A stretch of DNA of 64,000 nucleotides, from assembly GCA_015065785.1 (NCBI GenBank), contig SVPR01000003.1, forward strand, positions 97,618 to 161,617, written 5' to 3'. The notes below the pieces were generated by a model that was given only the letters and a program-made list of their open reading frames with translations, was not told the DNA's origin and did not search any database. Positions 8,689 through 16,252 of this stretch are shown here, one piece after another (within the stretch, counting starts at the first letter, position 1; each line of letters opens with the position of its first letter). The translations under genes were made by a program, and so were the position numbers. The DNA is from Oscillospiraceae bacterium (GTDB taxonomy: Bacteria > Bacillota > Clostridia > Oscillospirales > Acutalibacteraceae).

Positions 8689-8849
8689 ATTCTATCATTT
8701 TTAGTTAATACAAACTTTAAATGATAGAACTTATCTTTTTGTTATTGAGTTATAATGCAACACATTTCCGAAATTCTGCACTCTGCATTCTGCATTCTTA
8801 TAATTACGGCGTAGCCCCGAAATTTTTCATTTTTAACTTTTAATTAAAA
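8689..8849. repeat. Core hairpin and array remnants after MITE copy 2
   Basis: Core hairpin ATTCTATCATTT ... AAATGATAGAA at 8689-8729, placed 11 bp beyond the MITE end as in copy 1. It is followed by 7-mers of the TGCATTC type (about 8773-8800), TATAATTA, mini-hairpin GGC-GTA-GCC near 8810, and a degraded TTTTAA array. No gene seen. Confidence 0.7.
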
Positions 8850-8922
8850 AATCTCTGTTTTTTAAACACTTATTTTCGTAAATATATACAATAATAGACT
8901 TCAAAAACCTACACATTGTTCA

Positions 8923-8952
8923 TTGACAATTATTGTAAAAAAATAGTATAAT
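8923..8952 (+). promoter_or_regulatory. SigA-type promoter for the SDR gene cluster
   Basis: TTGACA (8923-8928), 18-bp spacer, TATAAT (8947-8952), 50 bp upstream of the first dehydrogenase gene, whose ribosome site GGAGG lies near 8990. Confidence 0.75.
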
Positions 8953-9002
8953 TGAAATGTTAAATTTATAACGAAAAATATTGATTTTCGGAGGGATTAG
9001 GT

Positions 9003-10514
9003 ATGGCTAAAAAAACCGTATTCTTAACAGGCTCATCAGGTACAATGGGCTTCCAAGGCTTTAAAGAGCTTTATGCAAAAAAAGACCAATATGACATTGT
9101 CCTTCTTAACAGAGGAAGTCAGAAAAATAAGGATAAGTTTAAAGCTTATGAAAACGACCCAAGTGTTAAGCTTGTCTGGGGTGACCTTACAAATTACGAA
9201 GATGTTTTAGAGTGCGTTACAGGCTCTGACTATGTTCTTCATGTTGGTGGTATGGTGTCACCTGCTGCTGACTATTATCCTGTAAAAACACAGAAAACAA
9301 ATGTTACTGCTGCACAAAACATTGTTAATGCAGTTAAAGCACAACCAAATGCAGATGACATTAAGGTTGTTTACATAGGTACAGTTGCTGAAACAGGTGA
9401 CAGAAATGCACCTATCCATTGGGGCAGAACAGGTGACCCTCTTAAAGTAAGCGTTTATGACCACTATGCTATCAGTAAAATCAAGGCAGAGGCTGTTTTT
9501 GCAGAATCAGGTCTTAAGCACTGGGTATCTCTTCGTCAGTCAGGTATTCTTTATCCTGCAATTCTTAAAAATCTTGAGCCGATTATGTATCATGTTCCAA
9601 TCAATGGTATGCTTGAATGGGCAACTGTTGAAGATTCAGGTCGTCTTCTTGCTAATGTTTGCGGTGACGATATTCCTGAAGAATTCTGGAGACGCTTCTA
9701 CAACATCGGTTCAGGTGAAGAATACAGAATTACAAACTATGAATTTGAAGAGCTTCTTCTTGGTACATTAGGTCTTGGTTCACCTAAAAAGCTCTTTGAC
9801 CCATATTGGTTCACAACCCGTAACTTCCACGGTCAATGGTACTATGATGGCGACGAGCTTGAAAAATATTGTCACTTCCGTGCTAATATTCCTGTTAAGC
9901 AGTATTTCAAGAGTATGATGGATAAGGTTGAGGGTTATTATAAGCTCGCTTTCCTTGCAAAACCATTTGCACCAATTCTTAAGAAGCTCTGGATGAAAAA
10001 GATTGCAGAAACTCCTGAATATGGTACACTCTGGTGGGCTGCAAACAAGGTTGATGTAAGAATGAAAGCATACTACGGCAGTATGGAAGAATATGAAAAG
10101 CTTCCAAGAAGCTGGGACGATTTTGAGATCATCATTCCTGCAAAGCAGACAACTGCTCCTGATGTTAAAGTTCTTGACCACGGTTACGATGAAACAAAGC
10201 CATTTGATTCTCTCACTCTTGAAGATCTTCAGAAGGCTGCAGAGTTCAGAGGCGGTAAGTGTCTTGCAACTGAAATTGTTGATATGTACACACCTGTTAA
10301 ATGGGTAAGTGCAAGAGGCAATGAATTCGAAATGTCACCAAACCTTGTTCTTAAGGGCGGTCACTGGTGTCCTGCAGAGCTTCCTTGGCCTTGGAAATAT
10401 GACGAAGAAGCAAGAATTAACCCATTCTTTGCACAGGTTTGGGACCGTGAAGGTGAAGATAATGTATATGGTCCTGAAATCTTTGACAACTTTAAGGAGA
10501 AGGTTACAGAATGA
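9003..10514 (+). CDS. Extended SDR, NAD(P)-dependent epimerase/dehydratase-like
   Basis: A 503-residue extended short-chain dehydrogenase/reductase. The N-terminal Rossmann motif is TGSSGTMG (residues 9-16), followed by a D-L-T segment for the adenine pocket. The catalytic YxxxK is YAISK (Tyr155, Lys159). The C-terminal ~200 residues extend past the usual SDR length and are rich in Trp and Tyr; I do not recognise this part. It is first in a two-gene unit, overlapping the next SDR gene by ATGA. Substrate unknown: a sugar nucleotide, flavonoid-like or steroid-like ketone would each fit the fold. Membership in the SDR superfamily is firm. Confidence 0.85.
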   Translation: MAKKTVFLTGSSGTMGFQGFKELYAKKDQYDIVLLNRGSQKNKDKFKAYENDPSVKLVWGDLTNYEDVLECVTGSDYVLHVGGMVSPAADYYPVKTQKTNVTAAQNIVNAVKAQPNADDIKVVYIGTVAETGDRNAPIHWGRTGDPLKVSVYDHYAISKIKAEAVFAESGLKHWVSLRQSGILYPAILKNLEPIMYHVPINGMLEWATVEDSGRLLANVCGDDIPEEFWRRFYNIGSGEEYRITNYEFEELLLGTLGLGSPKKLFDPYWFTTRNFHGQWYYDGDELEKYCHFRANIPVKQYFKSMMDKVEGYYKLAFLAKPFAPILKKLWMKKIAETPEYGTLWWAANKVDVRMKAYYGSMEEYEKLPRSWDDFEIIIPAKQTTAPDVKVLDHGYDETKPFDSLTLEDLQKAAEFRGGKCLATEIVDMYTPVKWVSARGNEFEMSPNLVLKGGHWCPAELPWPWKYDEEARINPFFAQVWDREGEDNVYGPEIFDNFKEKVTE

Positions 10515-11530
10515 AAGTATTTATGATTGGCGGCACAGGTCTTTTGGGCTGTGAGGCTGCAAGAATATTTATTGAGAGAGGGCACGAGGTAACATCTGTT
10601 GCTCTCCCTCCACTTCCTGAAGGAGCTCCGATTCCACAAGAAATGAAGCTCGAAATGTGCAATATTTATGAAAAAACAGACGACGAAATCCGTGAGCTTT
10701 TAAAAGGTCACGACTGCTTCGTTTTTGCTGCAGGTATTGACGAAAGAGTTGAGTTCCCTGCACCTGTTTATGATGCATATTATAAATATAATATTGCACC
10801 ACTTAAAAGAATTCTTCCTCTTTGTAAAGAGGTTGGAATGAAGAGTGCGGTTATTTTAGGCTCATATTTTGCATTCCTTGCAAAAGAAAGACCTGATATG
10901 AACCTCACTGAAAAGCATCCATATATCAGAAGCAGAATTGACCAGGAAGAGGTTGCTTTCTCATTTGCAGATGATAGCTTCGATGTTTCTGTTCTTGAGC
11001 TTCCTTACATCTTTGGTACACAACCAGGCAGAAAGCCTGTTTGGGTTATTCTCATTGAGCAAATCAAGAGAATGGATAAGCTTCCGTTCACAATGTACCC
11101 GGGCGGTGGTACAGCAATGTTAACAGTTCGCCAGGTTGGTGAGGTTATTGTTGGCGCTGCTGAAAAATCAAAGGGAGCAAAGGCTTGGCCTATTTCTATG
11201 TATAATTTAACATGGAAAGAGTTCCTCAAAATCGTTTACGATGCTCGTGGAATGGGTAGCGACAGAAAGATTATTTCAGTTGCACCTTGGATGATGAGAA
11301 TGGGACTCGGCGGAGTTAAGAAGGAATATGCTGAAAAAGGCATTGAAAGTGGTATTGATGTTGACGGACTTGCAGATATTATGGGTGTTAACCTCTTTAT
11401 TCCGGATAGCTATTCCCGTGAACTCGGCGCTACTGATGATGATATTAAATCTGCAATTTTTGATTCTATTAAAGTTTCACAGGCAGTTTTTGATGGCAAA
11501 GCAAAACTCCTTGGAATGAAGGGCGAGTAA
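10511..11530 (+). CDS. Atypical SDR-like NAD(P)-binding protein
   Basis: A 339-residue SDR-fold protein with GGTGLLG (residues 7-13) as nucleotide-binding loop. At the place of the catalytic YxxxK it reads YIRSR (Tyr138 to Arg142), so the general-base-assisting lysine is replaced by arginine. It may therefore be an atypical SDR, or a partner of the upstream enzyme rather than an independent catalyst. The start ATG overlaps the upstream stop by 4 nt, so translation is coupled. The length and C-terminal helices are normal for the family. Substrate unknown. Confidence 0.8.
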   Translation: MKVFMIGGTGLLGCEAARIFIERGHEVTSVALPPLPEGAPIPQEMKLEMCNIYEKTDDEIRELLKGHDCFVFAAGIDERVEFPAPVYDAYYKYNIAPLKRILPLCKEVGMKSAVILGSYFAFLAKERPDMNLTEKHPYIRSRIDQEEVAFSFADDSFDVSVLELPYIFGTQPGRKPVWVILIEQIKRMDKLPFTMYPGGGTAMLTVRQVGEVIVGAAEKSKGAKAWPISMYNLTWKEFLKIVYDARGMGSDRKIISVAPWMMRMGLGGVKKEYAEKGIESGIDVDGLADIMGVNLFIPDSYSRELGATDDDIKSAIFDSIKVSQAVFDGKAKLLGMKGE

Positions 11531-11693
11531 GCCTTTTAAATGCTGAATGCTGAGTGCTGAGTGCAGAATTTCGGAAACGCTACGCGTTTGATTGTAATTA
11601 TAGGCGGGTGGAAAGAACTTGATTCTATCATTTGTACCAGGTTCAGCGAGTCAGTAATTACTGATTTATATTTGCTTGTTTTATAGAATATGC

Positions 11694-11770
11694 TATTGTT
11701 TCGTTTGTAGTGTGTTTATTAAATACACTACAAACGAGCAATATTTTATAAAACTCTATATTTATAGAGT
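11694..11770 (+). other. Two strong stem-loops in the leader of the four-helix gene
   Basis: A 13-bp perfect stem TCGTTTGTAGTGT / ACACTACAAACGA (11701-11737) that extends outward through TATTG/CAATA. It is followed by ACTCTATA-TT-TATAGAGT (11753-11770), just before the ribosome site. A further palindrome TCAGTAATTACTGA is at 11651-11664. They may control translation or be a protein-binding RNA; this is inference. Confidence 0.6.
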
Positions 11771-11792
11771 GTTAAAATTGAAGGATGATTTT

Positions 11793-12149
11793 GTGGAAAA
11801 TGTATCTTTAGACAAAAGTTTTGACTATGCAGTGAGAATTGTAAATCTTTGTAAGTATCTTAATAATGATAAAAAAGAGTATATTATGTCAAAACAACTT
11901 TTAAGGTGTGGTACAAGTATTGGTGCTAATATATCAGAAGCACAACGCGGTCAGTCATTAGCTGATTTTACTACAAAAATGTGCATAGCTTTAAAAGAAG
12001 CAAATGAATCCGAATATTGGTTAAGATTGTTATATAAAACTGATTACTTAGAAGAAAAACAATTTGAAAGTATTCATAAAGATGCTGAAGAATTAATTAA
12101 TATTTTAACATCTATATGTAAGACTTCTCAGGAAAAAATGAAAATTTAA
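11793..12149 (+). CDS. Four-helix bundle protein (23S rRNA IVS / Avd-like)
   Basis: A 118-residue protein of the four-helix bundle family (TIGR02436 type). Family members are encoded in intervening sequences of bacterial 23S rRNA and are related to the Avd accessory protein of diversity-generating retroelements. Signature stretches are SFDYAVRIVNL, SKQLLRCGTSIGANISEA, and ALKEANESEYWLRLL, in standard order; length is standard. GTG at 11793 is chosen because GAAGGA lies 7 nt upstream; the longer frame to 11676 reads through hairpins. The gene stands alone inside a mosaic repeat element, with no reverse transcriptase or rRNA in the window. Function of stand-alone members is unknown; nucleic-acid binding is plausible. 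Confidence 0.9.
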   Translation: MENVSLDKSFDYAVRIVNLCKYLNNDKKEYIMSKQLLRCGTSIGANISEAQRGQSLADFTTKMCIALKEANESEYWLRLLYKTDYLEEKQFESIHKDAEELINILTSICKTSQEKMKI

Positions 12150-12333
12150 ATGATGCTACGATGCTTATGTGCATTGATTTTAAAAATGTCTTGAAAAAGG
12201 ATAGTGCAGTGAAATTTATGGTAATTATAATGCTGACCGCAGGTCCCGAAATTCAGCATTCAGCACTCAGCACTCAGCATTATTTTAATGTGTATTTTAA
12301 ACAAACCTATAAAATAAAAGTGGGGGTAATGAA

Positions 12334-13323
12334 GTGGGTAATAAAATCAGTTTAGTAACCGGTGCAACAGGTCATATAGGTTATGCACTTTTAAAAGAGC
12401 TTGTTGACAGCGGTGAAAAGGTAAGAATTCTTATCAGAAAAGACAGTAAGCAATTTGACGGTATTGAATGTGAAAAGGTGTACGGTGATGTTACCGATTT
12501 AGATGCACTTTTAAAAGCGTTTGAGGGCGTTGATGTTGTTTACCATCTTGCAGGTATTATTGATATTAACGCAGACCAGGAGGATATGATCTGGTCAGTT
12601 AATGTCGGCGGTACTAAAAATGTTGTAAAGGCTTGTCAGGAAAAGGGCGTAAGAAGACTTATATATGCTTCTTCTGTTGATGCATTCCCACCGCTTCCTG
12701 ATAATCAGCTTATGACAGAGCTTGACCACTTTGAAGTGGATATTCTCGATGGTACATACGCTAAAACAAAGGCTACCGCAACTCAATTTGTACTCGATGA
12801 GGTTAAAGCAGGTAGATTAGATGCAGTTGTTACTCATCCCGGTGCTTGCATTGGTCCTTATGACTTTAAGGTTTCAAATGTTGGTGAAATGGTGAGAATG
12901 TTTGTTAACGGAATGTTCCCTGTAACACTTTCATTTGGTGCTTACAACTTCGTTGATATCCGTGATGTTGCTCACGGTATGTATATGGCGGCAAAGCAAG
13001 GCGGTAAGGGTGAGTGCTACATACTCTGCGGTGAACAGATTTCTGTTGCAGATTTCATTGCAGTTACTGCAAAGGCTTGCGGTAAGAAAGCACCTAAAAT
13101 TCCGCTTTCTTACGGTTTTGCAAAAGCGGTTGCACCTGCTGCAGAAATATTCTACAAGGTAGCAAAGAAAACACCACTTTTCACACGCTACTCTATAAGA
13201 AAGCTTGTTTCTAACTGCAATTTCTCAATAGAAAAAGCAAGAAAAGAGCTTGACTATAATCCAATGACAGTTGAACAATCTGTTACAGATATGGTGAAGT
13301 GGATTAGAGAGAATGAAAAATAA
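12334..13323 (+). CDS. Extended SDR, NAD-dependent epimerase/reductase
   Basis: A 329-residue extended SDR with TGATGHIG (residues 9-16), the HLAGI segment near 71-75, and the catalytic motif YAKTK (Tyr142, Lys146) preceded by SS at 113-114. The pattern is closest to dihydroflavonol-reductase/3-beta-hydroxysteroid-dehydrogenase-like SDRs, though the substrate cannot be read from sequence. GTG start at 12334 has a GGGGG ribosome site 7 nt upstream. It lies 0.8 kb after the other two SDR genes, separated from them by the four-helix element, and may belong to the same pathway. Confidence 0.85.
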   Translation: MGNKISLVTGATGHIGYALLKELVDSGEKVRILIRKDSKQFDGIECEKVYGDVTDLDALLKAFEGVDVVYHLAGIIDINADQEDMIWSVNVGGTKNVVKACQEKGVRRLIYASSVDAFPPLPDNQLMTELDHFEVDILDGTYAKTKATATQFVLDEVKAGRLDAVVTHPGACIGPYDFKVSNVGEMVRMFVNGMFPVTLSFGAYNFVDIRDVAHGMYMAAKQGGKGECYILCGEQISVADFIAVTAKACGKKAPKIPLSYGFAKAVAPAAEIFYKVAKKTPLFTRYSIRKLVSNCNFSIEKARKELDYNPMTVEQSVTDMVKWIRENEK

Positions 13324-13646
13324 TTCGGAATGCGTAATTATAATTGAAAATTGAAAGTTGAAAATTGAAAATTTCGGGGCTACGCCGTAATTATAAGAAT
13401 GCAGAATGCTGAGTGCTGAGTGCTGAATTAAGGGGCTACGCCGTAATTATAATAATTGGTTATAGCGGTAAATTGACTTTTTCATTTAAACTGATTACAA
13501 ATTTTAAGACTTGAAAAAAGAATTCTATCATTTTTAGTTTACACAAACTTCAAATGATAGAATTTTTTGTTTTTATGAATAACTATTATGATTGCTGACC
13601 GCAGGTCCCACAATTTTCAATTTTCCATTTTTAATTTTCAATTCAA
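13324..13646. repeat. Mosaic intergenic element E2
   Basis: Contains AATTGAA 7-mers (13342-13373), mini-hairpin GGC-TAC-GCC (13378-13386), and a GCAGAAT/GCTGAGT array (about 13400-13429). A second GGC-TAC-GCC follows near 13435. Then comes a long arm, the core hairpin ATTCTATCATTT/AAATGATAGAAT (13522-13563), mini-hairpin GACC-GCA-GGTC near 13597, and an inverted TTTTCAA array to 13645. From 13432 to 13611 it is a close reverse complement of element E1. No gene. Confidence 0.85.
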
Positions 13647-15056
13647 TTAAAGCTTAAGGAACACTTTGAATGCATCAACATATTCTCTTGCTGTAGCTTT
13701 CTCACTGCATTCTGCAAATATACGAAGAAGTGGCTCTGTGCCTGAGAAACGGCAGATTACAAAGTCACCATTTTCAAAATAAACTTTACAGCCGTCTTCG
13801 TAATTTACGCGTGTTACTTTGTTTCTGAATTCAGGAAGCTTTTTGTCAACCATAATAATCTTATTGACTGTTTCTTTATATTCAGGTGCAAATACAAGGT
13901 TATCTTCAACCATTGTGAATACACCGAATTGTGCTTCTAATTCTTTCATGATTTCAACAGGGGATTTACCTGTAACGCTTATCATTTCAGCAAAGAGTGA
14001 AGCCGCATAAACAGAGTCTTTACCGTGAATATGTCCACGAACTGTAAGACCACCTGAAGACTCACCGCCTAAAACTGCGTCAACCTCATCAATTTTTGAT
14101 GAAATATATTTAAAGCCAACAGGAACCTCGTAGCATTTTTCGCCGAAGCTTTCGGCAATTTTGTCGAGCATATGAGTTGTGGCAAGGTTTCTTACAACTC
14201 CGCCTTTCCAGCCCTTATATTTAACGAGGTAGTAGTAAAGCATACAAAGAATCTGGTTAGCGTTTATGTATGTACCATCTTTATCAATAATACCCAAGCG
14301 GTCACCGTCGCCGTCCATAGCAATACCTAAATCATAATTGCCTTTAACAACCATATCGCTGAGAGGTGAAAGTGTCTGCTCGGTAGGTGCAGGCATAATG
14401 CCACCGAAGTAAGCGTCTTTATTAAGATTTATAGTGTCAACAGTGCATCGTGTTGTGTGGAAAATTACCTGTAATGGATAAGCACCGGAGCCGTGCATTG
14501 TGTCAAAAAGAACACGAAGACCTCTTTCTCTTAAAGCATTTGTATCAAGAAGCGCTAATATATCATCAAGGAATTTGTTGAAAGGGTTGCGAAGATATAA
14601 AACCTTACCTGAAGCAACTGCTTCGTCAAAATCAATTGTTTCTACATCTGCTGTTTCTTCAATCAATTCTTCAATTCTTTCGGTAACCTCTTGTGAAGCA
14701 TCTCTGCCCTCATCAACAATAACCTTAATTCCGTTGTAACGGGCAGGGTTGTGGCTTGCAGTAACCTCAATGCCAAAATAAAGCTCACTGTCTTTTACTG
14801 TGTGCATAATTAACGGTGTAGGTGCAGAACGGTTTAAAAACCAGACATCAATATTACCTGCAGCGAGTACTTCCGCAATCCATTTTGCCGCACTTTCTGA
14901 CAAAAAGCGTCTGTCGTAACCAATAATAATTGGCTTGTCCGTCTTATTTAATTCTTTTGCGTATTTTAAAATACCGGTTGCTACAAGTTGAACATTTTCG
15001 CGTGTGAAATCGTCACCGATTATAGCACGCCAGCCACCTGTACCAAATTTAATCAT
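13647..15056 (-). CDS. Phosphoglucomutase/phosphomannomutase family protein
   Basis: A 469-residue alpha-D-phosphohexomutase that interconverts hexose 1- and 6-phosphates. The phosphoserine loop is TASHNPARYNG with Ser101. The magnesium loop is DGDGDR (residues 248-253), the sugar-binding loop is GGESSGG (330-336), and the C-terminal phosphate-binding loop is CRFSGTEPLLR. It starts at an ATG preceded by a GAGGTGG ribosome site. The protein is monocistronic by position. Substrate (glucose, mannose or glucosamine phosphate) is not decided by these motifs. Confidence 0.93.
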   Translation of the reverse strand: MIKFGTGGWRAIIGDDFTRENVQLVATGILKYAKELNKTDKPIIIGYDRRFLSESAAKWIAEVLAAGNIDVWFLNRSAPTPLIMHTVKDSELYFGIEVTASHNPARYNGIKVIVDEGRDASQEVTERIEELIEETADVETIDFDEAVASGKVLYLRNPFNKFLDDILALLDTNALRERGLRVLFDTMHGSGAYPLQVIFHTTRCTVDTINLNKDAYFGGIMPAPTEQTLSPLSDMVVKGNYDLGIAMDGDGDRLGIIDKDGTYINANQILCMLYYYLVKYKGWKGGVVRNLATTHMLDKIAESFGEKCYEVPVGFKYISSKIDEVDAVLGGESSGGLTVRGHIHGKDSVYAASLFAEMISVTGKSPVEIMKELEAQFGVFTMVEDNLVFAPEYKETVNKIIMVDKKLPEFRNKVTRVNYEDGCKVYFENGDFVICRFSGTEPLLRIFAECSEKATAREYVDAFKVFLKL

Positions 15057-15258
15057 AATACCACCTCGAAATTTAAAGCATACACATAAATAATATCATA
15101 TAAAGAAAAAAGTGTAAAGATAAATTTGTGTTTTAAGTTTATATTTTAAATATAAGGAAAAAATTTATAGGAATAACTTGTTATTCTGATAAGTCAATCT
15201 TACAGTTTTACAAATTTACAAAAATGTTCAGTATCGTGAATCTACGCCAATCTGCATA

Positions 15259-15287
15259 TTGCTTTTATCTGTTTGGTTTTGTATAAT
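15259..15287 (+). promoter_or_regulatory. Candidate promoter for the cation efflux gene
   Basis: TTGCTT (15259-15264), 17-bp spacer, TATAAT (15282-15287), giving a leader of about 57 nt before the AGGAGG ribosome site. The -35 is weak. No metal-regulator operator was recognised. Confidence 0.5.
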
Positions 15288-15350
15288 AAACAATGAATTC
15301 GGTACTGATGTTATATTGCAAAAATTATACCAGGTCAATAGGAGGACTTT

Positions 15351-16241
15351 ATGAAAACAGAGAAGAATATTTTAATTGCTTTTATTCTGAATTTTGCCTT
15401 TTCTGTATTTGGATTTGTCGGTGGTATTTTTACCGGCAGTGTCGCTATTGTTTCAGATGCTGTTCACGATATTGGTGATGCGGCCAGCATTGGTATATCG
15501 TATTTCCTTGAAAAGAAAAGCAAAAAACAGCCCAATGAAATTTATACTTATGGATATGCAAGATACTCTGTTATCGGTGGTGTAATCACCACTTTTATCC
15601 TGTTATTCGGCTCGGTTATGGTGATTACAAATGCCGTCAGCCGTATCATCGAGCCCACAGAAATTGATTATAATGGTATGATTGTATTTGCGGTTATAGG
15701 TGTTTTTGTGAATTTTGGTGCGGCATTTTTCACTCGTGAGGGTGACTCTCTGAACCAGAAGGCTGTCAATCTGCATATGCTTGAAGATGTTCTTGGCTGG
15801 GCAGTTGTATTGGTCGGTGCTATTGTAATGAGGTTTACTGATTTCGCACTCATTGACCCTATTATGTCCATTGGTGTGTCAGTGTTTATTCTTGTAAATG
15901 CTATTAAGAATCTCAAAGAGATAATTGACCTGTTTCTTGAAAAAACACCTCATGGTATAGATGTTAATGAAATAAAAGAACATATTTCTGAGCTTGATGG
16001 GGTACTTGATGTTCACCATATCCACATCTGGAGTATGGATGGTCAAAGTAACTACGCTACTATGCACATCGTAACAAATTCAGATTCTCACAAGATTAAA
16101 GAAAAAATCCGTGAGGAATTGCAGGAACACGGCATTGCTCATGTAACACTTGAATTAGAATCGAAGGATGAACATTGCCACGAAAAGGATTGCCATGTTG
16201 AATTCAACGCAAATTCTTCCGGACATCACCATCATCATTAG
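15351..16241 (+). CDS. Cation diffusion facilitator (Zn/Cd/Fe-type efflux)
   Basis: A 296-residue CDF transporter, an inner-membrane proton antiporter that exports divalent metal. It has six predicted membrane segments. Site-A residues are DAVHDIGDA in TM2 (HxxxD) and HMLEDVLGW in TM5 (HxxxD), the pattern of Zn2+/Cd2+ members. A cytoplasmic C-terminal domain follows with LDVHHIHIWSMDG. The protein ends in a Cys/His-rich tail (HCHEKDCH) and a run of five histidines, likely a metal-binding tail. Convergent with the next gene, 11 bp apart. Metal specificity is inferred. Confidence 0.93.
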   Translation: MKTEKNILIAFILNFAFSVFGFVGGIFTGSVAIVSDAVHDIGDAASIGISYFLEKKSKKQPNEIYTYGYARYSVIGGVITTFILLFGSVMVITNAVSRIIEPTEIDYNGMIVFAVIGVFVNFGAAFFTREGDSLNQKAVNLHMLEDVLGWAVVLVGAIVMRFTDFALIDPIMSIGVSVFILVNAIKNLKEIIDLFLEKTPHGIDVNEIKEHISELDGVLDVHHIHIWSMDGQSNYATMHIVTNSDSHKIKEKIREELQEHGIAHVTLELESKDEHCHEKDCHVEFNANSSGHHHHH

Positions 16242-16252
16242 AGTGAAAGAAA

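Larger units (their letters stand above)
11540..12283. mobile_element. Mosaic element E3 carrying a four-helix-bundle gene
   Basis: The same grammar as the other mosaic elements, but with a gene in the middle. Left: 7-mers GCTGAAT/GCTGAGT/GCAGAAT (11541-11570), then mini-hairpin AAACGC-TAC-GCGTTT (11575-11589), TAATTATA, and a core-hairpin left arm TTCTATCATTT (11623-11633). Middle: structured leader and coding region. Right: AAATGAT (12148-12154) as an eroded right arm, AATTATAA, mini-hairpin GACC-GCA-GGTC (12235-12245), and an inverted 7-mer array (about 12249-12282). Whether it moves is inference; the boundaries are my reading. Confidence 0.55.

Noticed and set aside
11793..12149. Avd of a diversity-generating retroelement
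   Set aside because: There is no reverse transcriptase, template repeat or variable repeat in the window; only the family relation remains.
12161..12355. Short plus-strand frame after the four-helix gene
   Set aside because: It runs through the mini-hairpin and the inverted 7-bp array and overlaps the start of the next SDR gene; no ribosome site.
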